Part shown: piece by piece, positions 12,901-24,900 of the stretch
How positions within the stretch are numbered: position 1 is the first letter of the stretch
Layout of the letters: each line of letters begins with the position of its first letter
NCBI RefSeq assembly: GCF_030936135.1
Contig: NC_082619.1
Location: 9,562,523-9,626,522 of the forward strand
Length of the DNA stretch: 64,000 nucleotides
Direction: 5' to 3'
Origin: Gavia stellata
Taxonomy: Eukaryota; Chordata; Aves; Gaviiformes; Gaviidae
Position numbers and translations under genes: made by a program
Notes under the pieces: generated by a model
Databases searched by the model: none
Seen by the model: the letters and a program-made list of their open reading frames with translations, nothing else
Told to the model about the DNA's origin: nothing

Positions 12901-15900
12901 CAGCACCGCAGGGGGAAAAGCAGGGGGAAAAGCAGGGGGAAAAGCAGGGGGAAAAGCAGGGGGAAAAGCAGGGGGAAAAGCAGCCCCCGAATGGCGTGTG
13001 GTGGATGGACGCACCTCCCGCGTCCAAAGCATCACCTTGATGCTCCTTGGGAGGACTTTGCCATGGGCCAGGGTCACCCCAGCGTTTTGGCCAGAGGCAG
13101 AGGAAGGGGAGGTGACCCCAAATCCGCTGCAGACCCTTGGGGAGTGAGACTTAGCACCCTGCAGCACGTGCTGACTCCCAGGACAGCCAGGCAGGCGGCG
13201 GCAGCAGCTCCTGGGGCACGCACGATGGCAGGGATAGGGCCTGAGCTCCTGAAGATGCTGTCCTTGCTGGTATTTATGGGAAAAGTTTTTTTTTAAAAGA
13301 TTAAAATGCCTGCGTGCAGCAGGGAGGGGCTCACAGGCGGCCTCAGATTGTCCCAGGGCAATGAAACGGGGCTCCCAACACCAGGAACAAGGTTATTCTC
13401 GCCAGGGAGAAGAGGGGAATCCAGCTGAAGCAAGATGCCACCAAGATGCAGAAGAGAAAGGTTAAGGGTTGCAAAGCACTTCTTCAAAAGGGACCAAGAT
13501 CAGGGTGGCTGTGGAAAACCCCCCGGCATTACCAGGATCAGCAAGGCAGGGGGGTAGAGGAGCGACCCGGGGGGGACCAGGAAGGATGCTGTGGGGTGCT
13601 TCCTCCTGCTCCAACACAGCCCCGCGCTGCCGCAGCGCGCACCGAGGCTTCCCCAGAGGGCTTAATTTATTTTGGTTTGTTTTTTTTTTTTGTCCTCCCT
13701 CTGAACCTCTTAGCCGTAGCCAGGGGAGGGGAGGCCAGCACGGGCAGGCACTCCCGGAGCCAAGAGCGGCCAGCAGCGAGGCTGGCCGAGCCCCAGACAC
13801 ACACGGTGTGAAAAGCAAACTTGCGTCCCCCCCCCGCCTCCACCGGCTTTAAAGACAGAAAAAGAAAAGAAAACCCACCATTAATCTTCCCACACCAATT
13901 TAACCGGACCTCTTTTCAGGTTCCCCGGCACAGCAACTTTTATCCTCTGATCTTGCCAAGACCTTTCTTTTCCCCCCCTTTACAGCCACCAGATTTCAGC
14001 CTGTGGCCGGGAGGGGATGGGGAGCAGAGGGAAGGCAGCGGGGCTGGGGGCTTCTCCTCTCCTCCCCGGGGCAAATCCCGCCTGGATTTGCTAACACACA
14101 CTCACAGCATCAGCAAATACAGCAGGCGGTGGGGGGGGTCACTTGGTAACACAGCCACAATCACCCAAAACCAAGCTACAACCTGAAAACTCCCCGTCCT
14201 CCCGCCTGCTTTTGCAAATCCCCCATTCGTCCCCGCTGTGGGCGTGCGAGGGCCAGGCAGGAGCACGAGCACTGTCACAGCTCAGAGCACCTCTTTAAAT
14301 GTGTTTAATTAGCGTAGTGGGAGCTTAACATGCACGCCACCTGATGCCAGTCGCAGGGCGGGATGCCAAGGAGGTATTTCGGAAGGGGAAGGGGAAGGGG
14401 AAGGGGAAGGGGAAGGGGAAGGGGAAGGGGAAGGGGAAGGGGAAGGGGAAGGGGAAGGGGAAGGGGAAGGGGAAGGGGAAGGGGAAGGGGAAGGGGAAGG
14501 GGAAGGGGAAGGGGAAGGGGAAGGGGAAGGGGAAGGGGAAGGGGAAGGGGAAGGGGAAGGGGAAGGGGAAGGGGAAGGGGAAGGGGAAGGGGAAGGGGAA
14601 GGACAGGTCCAGCCAGGGGCCTGGGGCTGGAGAAAGCCGGAGCTGCCCCAGAGCATCCCTGCGGGCCACACCGTGGGGGGCTGGATGCCTGCCACCCCTT
14701 CAAATTCAGCACCCAGAGTCCCAGAGCTTATGATAGGCAAAGGGTTTGCTTTTATTTGCTACCCTGTCTCCCATCCGGCACCTTCCTCCGCACCCTGGGG
14801 AGGCGGGCACCCAAAGCCAAGCTCACCAAATCCCACATCCTAAACCTTCATCCCACCCTGGCCCCACCCCGAGCCAGCTCCCCGGCACAGGTCTGCCTGT
14901 CCTCTGCGGCAGACAGGTTTTTCTGTGGTTGTAGTCTGCTCCGTGATTTCACCCAGGAACGCTACAAGCCTCCCCTTGAGCCCAGACTGCCAGTCCACCC
15001 CGAGTTGTTCGGTGTACATATAAACTGTAGACGCATATGTATACGCCAGCCAGGCAATTATGGTCCCGAGCTGGTGCTGAGCCAAGAAGCTGCCTGCGGA
15101 TCGCACTCCCCCCAAGGAATTTCCTATTCCTGCACGATGCAGTGCACAGATTATCTTTCAACCCAGTGCCCTTGCAACACCTCGAGTCCTCAGAGAAAGC
15201 ATCACCCCACCCTGCTTTAAGACTTCTGCTTAGGGGCTGCTGCCACGCACGGCAAGCTGGGCTGACCGCGTTTTCCAGCATTCAACTGAAGTTATATACC
15301 TCTCTCTATACCCCACCATTTCAGTCCTAGGCTCACCCTCAGTGTCACTTCCCTCTTGAAAACGAGTAGCCTCCCTGCTTCGGTACCTTGCAGCTTTGAG
15401 TCTCTCTCCAGAGAAGCTTTACCAACAAAAAAATTAAAATAAAAGCCAGGCACACGTACATTAGAGTGCTCCTCTTTGCAGCCTTTAGTTTACACCCTCT
15501 GCTTTGCATGGGGTCACAATATTTTGGCCGTGGCGAATTAAAGGCTGGGAGCTGGAGCACAATGGCTCTAAAACCAACAGAGCAAAGCTCCAAACCAAAC
15601 CACGCTAAGACAGCTATTTGCTTTGGCACAAGCTTTTGTTCAGCTTCGTTGTACTGGGAATCGGGCGCGATGGGAGAAGTTCGTCAGGATTTAGCGCGAC
15701 AGCACAGCTCAGAGAGCAGGGCAGAGACCCGGGCTTCAAAACCCTGCGGTGCTGCAGCAGGATACGCAGGAGGGGTGTCGGAGTTAACAACAACGGAGAG
15801 AGACGAATACCAGGATACCACCATACCTGGGGTTCCTCCTCTCCTAGTTTAATACTGGGAAACCAAGAGAGGGGCAAAATGTTTCGGCTTGTGATGGAGA

Positions 15901-18900
15901 AGTTGGCTTGAAGGTCATGCAGACGTTCAAGTCCAACACTACCTCCGCAAGCAGTGGTAGCTCAGGCTCAGCTAATCCTCTCTAGGGAAGGGTACCAACT
16001 CTCGTCCAGTGCCAGGAGCAGACTTCTGAAGGATGCTCTAGAAGATATAGCTGCAAGCAGCTAAGAAACCATTTGGATCTCCTTGCTGTTGGAGCGAGTC
16101 CAGAGGAGGACCATGAAGACTATCAGAGGGCTGGAGCACCTCTCCTATGAAGACAGGCTGAGAGAGTTGGGGTTGTTCAGCCTGAAGAAGAGAAGGCTCC
16201 GGGGAGACCTTATAGCAGCCTTCCAGTACCTGAAGGGGCCTACAAGAACGCTGGAGAGGGACTTTTTACAAGGCCATGTAGTGACAGGACAAGGGGTAAT
16301 GGCTTTAAGCTGAAAAGCGGTAGATTTAGATTAGATACAAGGAAGAAAAATTCTTCACCGTGAGGGTGCTGAGGCACTGGCACAGCTTGCCCAGGGAAGG
16401 TGTGGATGCCCCATCCCTGGAAGTGTTCAAGGCCAGCTTGGACGGGGCTTTGAGCAGCCTGGTCTAGTGGAAGGTGTCCCTGCCCATGGCAGGGGGGTTG
16501 GAACTAGATGATCTCTAAGGTCCCTTCCAACCCAAACCCTTCTATGATTCAAAGCCTTGCCTGGCCGCTGCATAAACGCAGGTAGGTTTTCACATCAGCG
16601 GAGACGAGAGGAAGCTGGAGTCTATCCTGCTTCACATCAGACACCAGCTCCACCTCATGCGTCATTCCTGTATGAGTCAGACAAAAGTCCCAGCACAACT
16701 TCCAACCCCCAGCAAGACTGAGAGGAGCAGATAAGGAAACAGGAACACGTTCAGCCCTAAAGAAACAACTCCATTTTGGAGCCAGAGAAAGGAAAACAAA
16801 GCAAAGAAAGAAATCAGCAGTGTCACCGCTTCACAGTTTTCTCAGAGATGCCCTCACTGCCTGTTGTGTCCACCTGAACTCAGCGCCTGGGTCGAGCCGG
16901 GAAGGACCCAGGGAACTGAACAGCTACATCAGAAGCTGCCTCTGCACCAGGAGCTTGCAGAGGAAGACAACCCAAAGAATCACAGAATCACTAAGGTTGG
17001 AAAGGACCTGTAAGATCATCAAGTCCAAACACCAACCCAACCCCACCATGACCACTAAACCATGTCCCGCAGTGCCACATCCACACGTTCCTTGAACACC
17101 TCCAGCGATGGTGACTCCACCACCTCCCTGGGCAGCCTGTTCCAGTGCTTCACCACTCTCTCAGGAAAGACATGGTTCCTGATATCCAGCCTGAACCTCC
17201 CCTGGCGCAACTTGAGGCCATTTCCTCTTGTCCTGTCACTTGTCACTTGGGAGAAGAGACCAACACCCACCTCCCCACAGCCCCCTTTCAGGTAATTGTA
17301 GAGAGCGATGAGGTCTCCCCTCAGCCTCCTCTTCTCCAGACTGAACAACCCCAGTTCCCTCAGCCGCTCCTCATCAGATTTGTGCTCCAGACCCCTCTCC
17401 AGCTCCGTTGCCCTTCTCTGGACACGCTCCAGCACCTCAATGTCCTTCTTGTACTGAGGGTCATGGCTGGGCATGGCCAGGTTTGCCCATATGGCATCGG
17501 TAGTTTCTGACTGGCATTACGAGATGGGGAAGCGCAATGAGAGACACAGCAGCACACCAAAAACTTGCTCTGGAAACAACAGAAATCTTCCAGGCTTCAA
17601 GGCTTATCACTTTCCCAAAATAGCTGGTAGCTACGCATGACAAGACACCACGCTAGATGAATCCAGTACCATGGCTGCGCTGAGAAACTGGTCCATACTG
17701 CAGTCATCAGGTTTGTAGTTTGAAGGCTAAAGATCCTTAAAACGCGTTCAGAACCCAACTCGAGTTTGACCAGCTCAAACACCTCCAGAGAACATCAACT
17801 CACGTGTCCTCAAACTCCACTAGCTGGGGCCACCCAACCAGGCGAGGACATCCAGTCTCCACTAATCCCAGCAGCCTCGTGCTGAGGACTGCAGATGGTG
17901 CAGATGGCTGGCAGTGGTTTTGGGATGCAGCTCGCTGCTACAAGGCTGCCTTGAGACCATCATCTTGTTTCCCAGAAGCCATCCCAAAGGATGAAGCCAA
18001 CTCTTGGCCATCAACCAGAGATGAAAGCAAACAACTCCCTTAGTTCACCAGGACATTGCCTCTTTCGTAACACCGACAGCCTGCAGACCCTTAGCTCTTA
18101 CTACAGTGAAAAACTCCCCAATTTTTCCCCAAATAGTTGGGACCTGCACTGGGACAGGAGACCCCAACGCAGGAGAGGTCACATTATGGCATTTTTTGTC
18201 TGGTTTGTGATCCTGAAGTCTACCTGATGGTTTCCCACCTCCTCAACAGCAAGGATGTGGGAAGTACCTGTTGCAGGAGACTAGGTTAAGGAGAGATGGT
18301 TGGACCCGAGATGGTTGGAGCCCAGACGGCTGAAGCAGACGTCCAAGAGGTAGCTGCTTTGAAGAGCTAAGTCACTCCTGTCCTACCCAAGCTACTGAAT
18401 TATTCAAGGCTGGACCAGGCTCTTGCCAATTCTTCTAACACGCACAGAGCTGCTCTGCATCTCATTTGATAAGAAATCCTAAGGGGCAGATTTCTCACGG
18501 TATAATTTGCAAGTAGAGCTGCGGCTTAATAGGATTTGATCTTCTCCAGGACACACGTTGTAAGGGCGAGACGAGGTGGCTGTGGCCCCTCACAGCCCTG
18601 CAGTTATCCGACTGCTTGATCTGCCTCACGTAACGGATGCTGGGGTCTGCAAATCGCATTTCGAGTTGGACTAAGTTTCGCTTTGATGTTGCGAACGACA
18701 GCCGAGGGCCAAACACTCAGACATGCAGAACCGAGGGGAAGGAGGGACCCAGAACACTGGGAGTTTGGGAGAGGGGATGGCCAAGGAGCAGCATCCCAGG
18801 TGATATAAGCCAGCCCTGTATCTGATGTTCCTGCAAAACCAGCTCCCGCCGCAGCAGTGCAGCCTGCCACCCACCCGGCACGGGGCTCCTGATGGAAGAG

Positions 18901-21900
18901 GAGCACGAATCCTCGACCCGATTACATCTCCACACCAAAATAGGCATCGCCTGCGCAGGATGGGGGGGAAAAAGCCCCTCAGGGTAACGCGTATTTTCAG
19001 AGGGAATCGGCCAAAAGAGAAGCGGCGTGTGAAGCCGGCTGGTTCGGAGGTGCCTGGACACTGTCACATCCACCAGCTCCGTGCTGCCGCGAGGCAGGTG
19101 AGGAGGATGCAGGGTGGCATGGTTTGCCACAGCACCGTTAGAGAAGGATGCTAGACTTCTGCCAGCACAGCAACAAGCCATTTCCAGCCCGGCGTGTGCC
19201 AAAATTGCTTGTGAAAACCCCTTCCCCAGCGACGCAGGACCCGGGCAGAGCCTGAGCGGCTCAAGTCAAAAATCCACCCGAGCTGACCCCGGGAGGTGGC
19301 TGACAGCGCCGGGCTTGCCTCGAGTCGGCCAGATCCCAGCCACGTCACGTACCGTGGCCCTGCGGCTCTGCCGGGCTCCGCTCCTGCTAAAAGGGATGGC
19401 AGCTGGGCAAAGCTCCTCACCGGCTATCCTCTCCCTGCATCTGCCAAGATAAACCTTTTAGGGGGGTTGCCAGCAGAGAAGCAGCTCGTTTACTCAGCGC
19501 AAAACCAGGGCACCATCCTGAAAGGCAAGACGTTTGATAAACATGTGAAATCCGGCTAAACATCTCCCACTGACCGTGCTCCTCTGCCTTTGAGATGGAG
19601 CGGCACCAGATTCCTGTGGGCTGCTGCCTTTCTCCGGGGGAAGGCAGCAGCCGAGCACGGCGAGAACTGCTGCAGCTGCAGCTCCGAAGCGGGCTCGCAG
19701 CTCGCCCTGGCTATCCTTAATCCCCAGGCAGCACGGAGTGGGAGCAGCGGTAATGGCATTGCGTTAATGCGATCCTCTGGGCCTGCCACGCCGGCTCCCA
19801 GCGCCGGCATCTGCAGCAGGGCACATGTCAGATGCAATCGCTTCCATCTAACCCACTACCCCAGATTCTCCTCCGGAGGATGAATGTGGCCCTGGCACCA
19901 CCTCTGTGTTCGCCTGTGATGGCAAGAACATGTTTTTAGGGTGAACTGAGCAACGATGGGGGCTGTACCAGGCTCTTACCTCTGGATCCTGGTACCCGTT
20001 GCTCAAGCTGAGTGGTGGGGCAGCAGACCCACCCCCCAGCACGTCCCCCCATCTCAGAGCGCATCCTCCAGCACAGCAACAGAGCTCACTTTCCCACTGC
20101 GTTCAACCCACAGCGATGTTTTTCACCCCATGTCCCTTATCAATTCATTTTCTCATTTCTCCCCTTCCTTCAAGGGCTTCTGCCATCTCTCTCCTCAGCA
20201 GTCGCCTGTTCTCTGCCAATGCCTGAGCTGTCATCTCCCTCCTGGCCTCCTGCCCGGCCCAGCTGCTTTCCTGACCCCATTTTCAGACAAGGTTAAGGTC
20301 TAGGCCAGGCTCTAGCCTTTAAGCGGCCTTGCCAAGGGTGGAAATATCCAGGTTCTTTCATTGTGGTCCAAGTCACAAGGGCAGCTCCCATACGGGCTGG
20401 CAGCTGTGCTGCTCAACAGGCTCGAGCCAGCGGCCAGGAGGAAAACAGCTCCTCTCTGCTATCGGTCCCACAAGCTGTCGCTTTCTCGTCCTCCATCGCT
20501 CTCACTTCGGCGCTCTTGGCTTCCTTCTGCTTACTGCGGTTTCCGAGCGCTGGAAGTGCCTGCCGGACCAGCGCGAGCTGCTCTCCCAGCGAAGTGATGA
20601 GGCTAAGGTCTAGGCAGAGGCATCCAGTCCAAGGAGCTGCAGATCACCACGACAAGGGATGGGGCAGCGTGCCCAAGGTCCCCCCTCCAGCTCATCCATC
20701 TGACGGCACAGCAGGAGCTGTTTAACCATGCGGCACAGGGAAGGGAATCTGTCTCCTCGCTCCAGGCTGGAGAGGAGGGCCAGGAAGAGCCTCCCCAAGA
20801 GCACACCCTGGACCCAAAAGTTGCAGCAAGGCAGACTCCACCAGACAAGCTGCCGGAGAACAGGACTCCAAGGCAGGCTTGGTGCACGAGCTCGAAACAA
20901 GCCATCGTGCTGCCTTCAGACAACCATGCCCTGGGTGCTGTGGGGCACCCAGCATCATCCCTACCCGCCACCAAAGTGTTCACCACCTTGATGAGCTTCC
21001 CAGCTCACCGGCTGCACCCCAAAGGCGTGCCGGGTTCTGGGCATGGGGCTACGGCGACTTCCAGCATGAGACGAGCAGCAGCAATTTTAGCTTTGTACTA
21101 AGCCCTAACTACCACCTTTAAAAGTCCGATTTAAATGCAGCCTCGGGCAGTTGAGCCACGTGGCAGCTGTTTGCTCTTCCTGCAGAGCAACAAGCAACTT
21201 TACATGTCCATGTGTTGCTGAACATCACCCGAAACAAGAAGCACGCATGAGCCTCGGCAGCTCTGATATGGGTGCAAGGGCTGAGAAGGCAACAGCTCAA
21301 CTGAGCCACAACAGTTTGTCCCCCAGCACAGACCGCAGTGTCCTCCACGGCCACTCCAGCCACAGCAAGCCAGGGAAGGGAGGCCCTTGCCAAGGACACT
21401 GATCACTGACCAAGCCAGCTAGGTCGCTCTGTCTCCCACCGCACACACGGGGTTTCGCTGCAGTTATACAGAAGAGTTGCAAACAAACGAAGAGGGCGAC
21501 GGACAGACAGCGAGCAAGACACAGCCCTCGCGCCCGGCCAGCCTCCACACTCACATTTTCCAGATCTCCTTGCTGTTGTCTCCCAGGATCTGGAAGAGCC
21601 CGTCCAGGATTTCTGGCAGGTAATCCAAGAGGTTGATGTCGGGCACAGACTCTAAGACCAGGATCTAGCTCAGGGGAGGAAGAAGAAAGAGGTGAGTTTC
21701 GGAGAAGCTAACTAACATCACCAGCACAAATCTGGCGCGATACTAAGGAATTCAGAGCCGAGCTGTGTGGGATGGGGGGAAGGACAAGAGGACAGTGTGG
21801 AGTTGCCCATCTCGGAAAGAAGCTGGGCTAGCACAGGAGGCAAGCGATCAGCCTGCAGCATTGCTCCATTTCCAATCACAGCTCTGTAAAACAGAGCAGG

Positions 21901-24900
21901 GCTCAGGAATGACCGCCAAGACGCATGCAGGCAGACCTGGGATGGCAAACAGTATGGCTGAAAGAGAGAACACAGAGGCACGCATCTCTCCCCAGACCCT
22001 GGCCAGACACTGAGAGCTCCTGCCTTGCACAGAAAGGCGAAAGCAAGTAGAAATACCTTGCCTACTGGAGAGCAACATCCCTCCATCACTGCTGGGCGAC
22101 GGAAAGCAGTCTGGCACTGTCCCCAGGGAGACTGTAATCTCTAGACCACAGCGTATCTACTTATACAAGCAACGCTTTGACCGTATTTTCTAACTTGGTG
22201 TTGCTGAACCAGGTTGGCAGACGTGCAATACGATGCCCCTGGGACTGCAACAGCGAGGTGAGAGGGAGCCGGTGTTTTAAAGAAGCAGGTAAAAAACTCA
22301 GCTGGCTTAAAAAACCTGCCCAAGTAAATTTGGGTGCCTGAGTTCCCACCTCACCGTGGACATTTGCTGTTTGCCCAGATGTGGGATGCTGACAGATCAC
22401 GGCATTTTGGAGTTCGGACGGGCAGGCACGCCTGGGGCCGTGTGTACCTACCCAGGATATGATGAACCGGCGGGCATACTGGTTGTTGGAGTAAATCCTC
22501 TCGTGCAGCAGCGGGATGAAGCCTACCAAGTCAAACTGGTTGCTCTCTGTCACGATGTCCTGCAGAGCCCAAGCAGAGGGTGTCAGGAGGGATGGCCACC
22601 ACCCCACACCCACACAGCCACCCCACCCGGCCTTTTTTAAGGCACATGGCAGGAAAAAGATGACAAGCAGTTGATGCATGGGTCCGCGGGGTCAGGGGAC
22701 CCGGGGAGATGGCATCACGCGGTTTGTTCAGGCGATGAGCCAGTAATCCCCCTCGGGCAGGGACTAACGCTGGGCGGGACCCAGAGCGGGAGGCTCCTGC
22801 TGTGTGCCAGCCCAGCTGAGCAGGAGGAGGGTGGGAGCTTCTACGATTCATGCCTCAGTGGCGTGTGGCATACGTGAGCAAGCACCTTTGATATAACTAC
22901 GTGTGTCAGGGGTGGGAGTGTCCCCTGGCTTTCCTTTAAGCTCTTCCTACACGCTTGGTGGATTTTGCCGCATGGCTAAGTCTCTCAAAGCAGCGCGGCG
23001 GAGCAGATCTCCCAGCAGGAAGGTTTGCAGCAGGCAATGCGGAGACTACGTTAACTGCTGTGCTAACGAGGAGGAGTGAGGGCAGGACCTGGCAGGGAGC
23101 CACTCACCTCTGAATAGCAGAAAAGGAACTGGGAGGTCTGTGAGAGCAAAAGACCGTCGGGCAGGCAGAACATAAACGGGAACTGAGCCCCCCCACCCGA
23201 AGCAGCAGCAGAGCAGCTCCACTCACATCGCTACTCGCTTAGGCAAGGGAGGAAAAGCAGAGGAACAGCCCTTCTGCTGCCTGGGATGGGGCTGCAACCC
23301 TACTCGGACTAAAACCTTGCTCCCCCAGACACCCGGCTCTCAAGAGCCGAACGCACACGTGGCACTGCGATAACCTACCAGCCCCTCGACCCAGCTGCCT
23401 GAGATCGCCACCAGACCCTCAATCTAAGAAGCTGTAGCCAGCGAGAGAAAGAGATGTTTTGACAGTAGCCACAGGACTGATCCGGGATGGTTTGAGGAGC
23501 TCCAGCCTCGGGAACCGACACATCCCCAGCCAGTACATGCCTGCAGCCTGCACCAAGGATACTCAGCTGGAGAGGAAAAATACCTTGAGAAGCCGATCGA
23601 GGAGCTCAGAGCTGCTTTTGACCTTCGGGTCAGGATCAGCAGCCAGCTATGAATGACAGAAACAAGAGCCATTGCAGCAGAGGGTCCCAGGTCTGCTGCC
23701 TGCTCTGCAGCGGAGCTCCCAGCAGGCTCACGGGACTGTTGCTCTCCTTTGGCATTATAGGAACGGACACAGAGAAGCCCCTTTATCGCCAGCTCCTCGT
23801 TAGGCTCCAACAAATTCTCCTGAGAGACTTCCTAAGGGTGACATCAAGCGCCCATCTCCTCCCCCAGCTACGCAGGTTTTCATGGGCCAGCAGCCACGCT
23901 CTCAAGGGGCAGACAAATACAAGTTTCCATTGATAAGCTGCAAAGACAGGCATATGTAGGCATGGTTTTGATGCTACAGTCCCCACAAAGCCATAGTACT
24001 GCAGAGCCACCTCACTTGCAGCAGTCCCGTCAGCCTCGTTTCCTAATGCCACTCAACAAGGAGCAGGAAAATACATCCTGGAGGTGAGGACAGAGAACGA
24101 GGTATCTTACAGTAAACTCCAGCACCCGCAACATCAGTGGCCACTGCGCTGTTGCAGGAATTGCTCATTTGGTCCTTCAGAGCTGCCTGGGTCAAAGCAA
24201 AGCAGTTTACTTGGAAGGAAGACCTTAGACAACTCGGTTTGTTTGACCCAGAGAAGACAAGGACCAGAAAACAAGTCTTACTTCTCCAGTGTGGGAAATA
24301 AAAACACATGAGGGTTGAGAGGAAGCTTCTTACCTTGCTGAGGCCATCGAAGAGCACGTTGAAGTGCTGGAGGACAGAGCCCTTGGCCACCTTGACAATG
24401 TTATAGAGGGCCTCGCAAGCATAGTATCGCAGCCGACTATCGGCGTCGTTGAAAAACGTCAGCACCGGCTCAATCAGCTCCTTCAGGTAGAGCCCAGAGT
24501 CCTGGCGGACAAGAGGAGACTGGTCAGTTGAGGACCGTGCCACGGGGAGAGGGAAGAGATGGCGCTGCCCTGGAACATACTGCAAAAATTCAGGCCTGCG
24601 ATGGCTTAGTGCACCTACGCTAGACAGGATTTATTAATGAATTTTGCATTTTATTTTTGAAATTATTGGATTTTACTATTCGGGTACGGTGACAGCCAGC
24701 TGAGCAAGCTGAGAAATTGTTTCAAGGGAGTCTCCACCAGCAACGGAAGCGATTACTGCAGCCGTACTCGGCTGGTTTCGATTCCCAGAGACGCGCAAGA
24801 AGTTTGGGCAGTTATTCAAGTGCACCTTTCAAAGCAAGAGGGGCTGTTTCCCACTGCACGATGCTCATCTCTGCTGGAGACTGGCCCACAGGGAAATCCA

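Larger units (their letters stand above)
9913..16084. other. Intron-like sequence where VAC14 exons were expected
   Basis: Contains the minisatellite and the GGGGAA array. I looked on the minus strand for the conserved VAC14 blocks expected here ([58 protein letters not shown]) and found none. Confidence 0.6.

Noticed and set aside
12901..12990. CRISPR-like array
   Set aside because: Twelve-bp units without spacers in a vertebrate intron; a simple minisatellite.
12160..13167. 335-codon minus-strand open frame with FPPA repeats
   Set aside because: The repeats are the 12-bp minisatellite. No codon-level similarity or splice context; it crosses non-coding sequence.
14305..15220. Long open frames on both strands around 14.4 kb (Gly-Lys, Gly-Arg, Pro-Ser, Pro-Phe dipeptide runs)
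   Set aside because: All are produced by the GGGGAA array, whose unit length is a multiple of three.
19848..20042. Open segment ending GYQDPE before a gtaaga donor, as a possible missing VAC14 exon
   Set aside because: It does not match any VAC14 block expected in this interval and has no clear acceptor.
20900..21066. [12 protein letters not shown] on the minus strand near 20,985 as a possible match to VAC14 QSLMKLV
   Set aside because: Similarity covers only a few residues and the flanks do not match NVCNQ or the following acidic segment.
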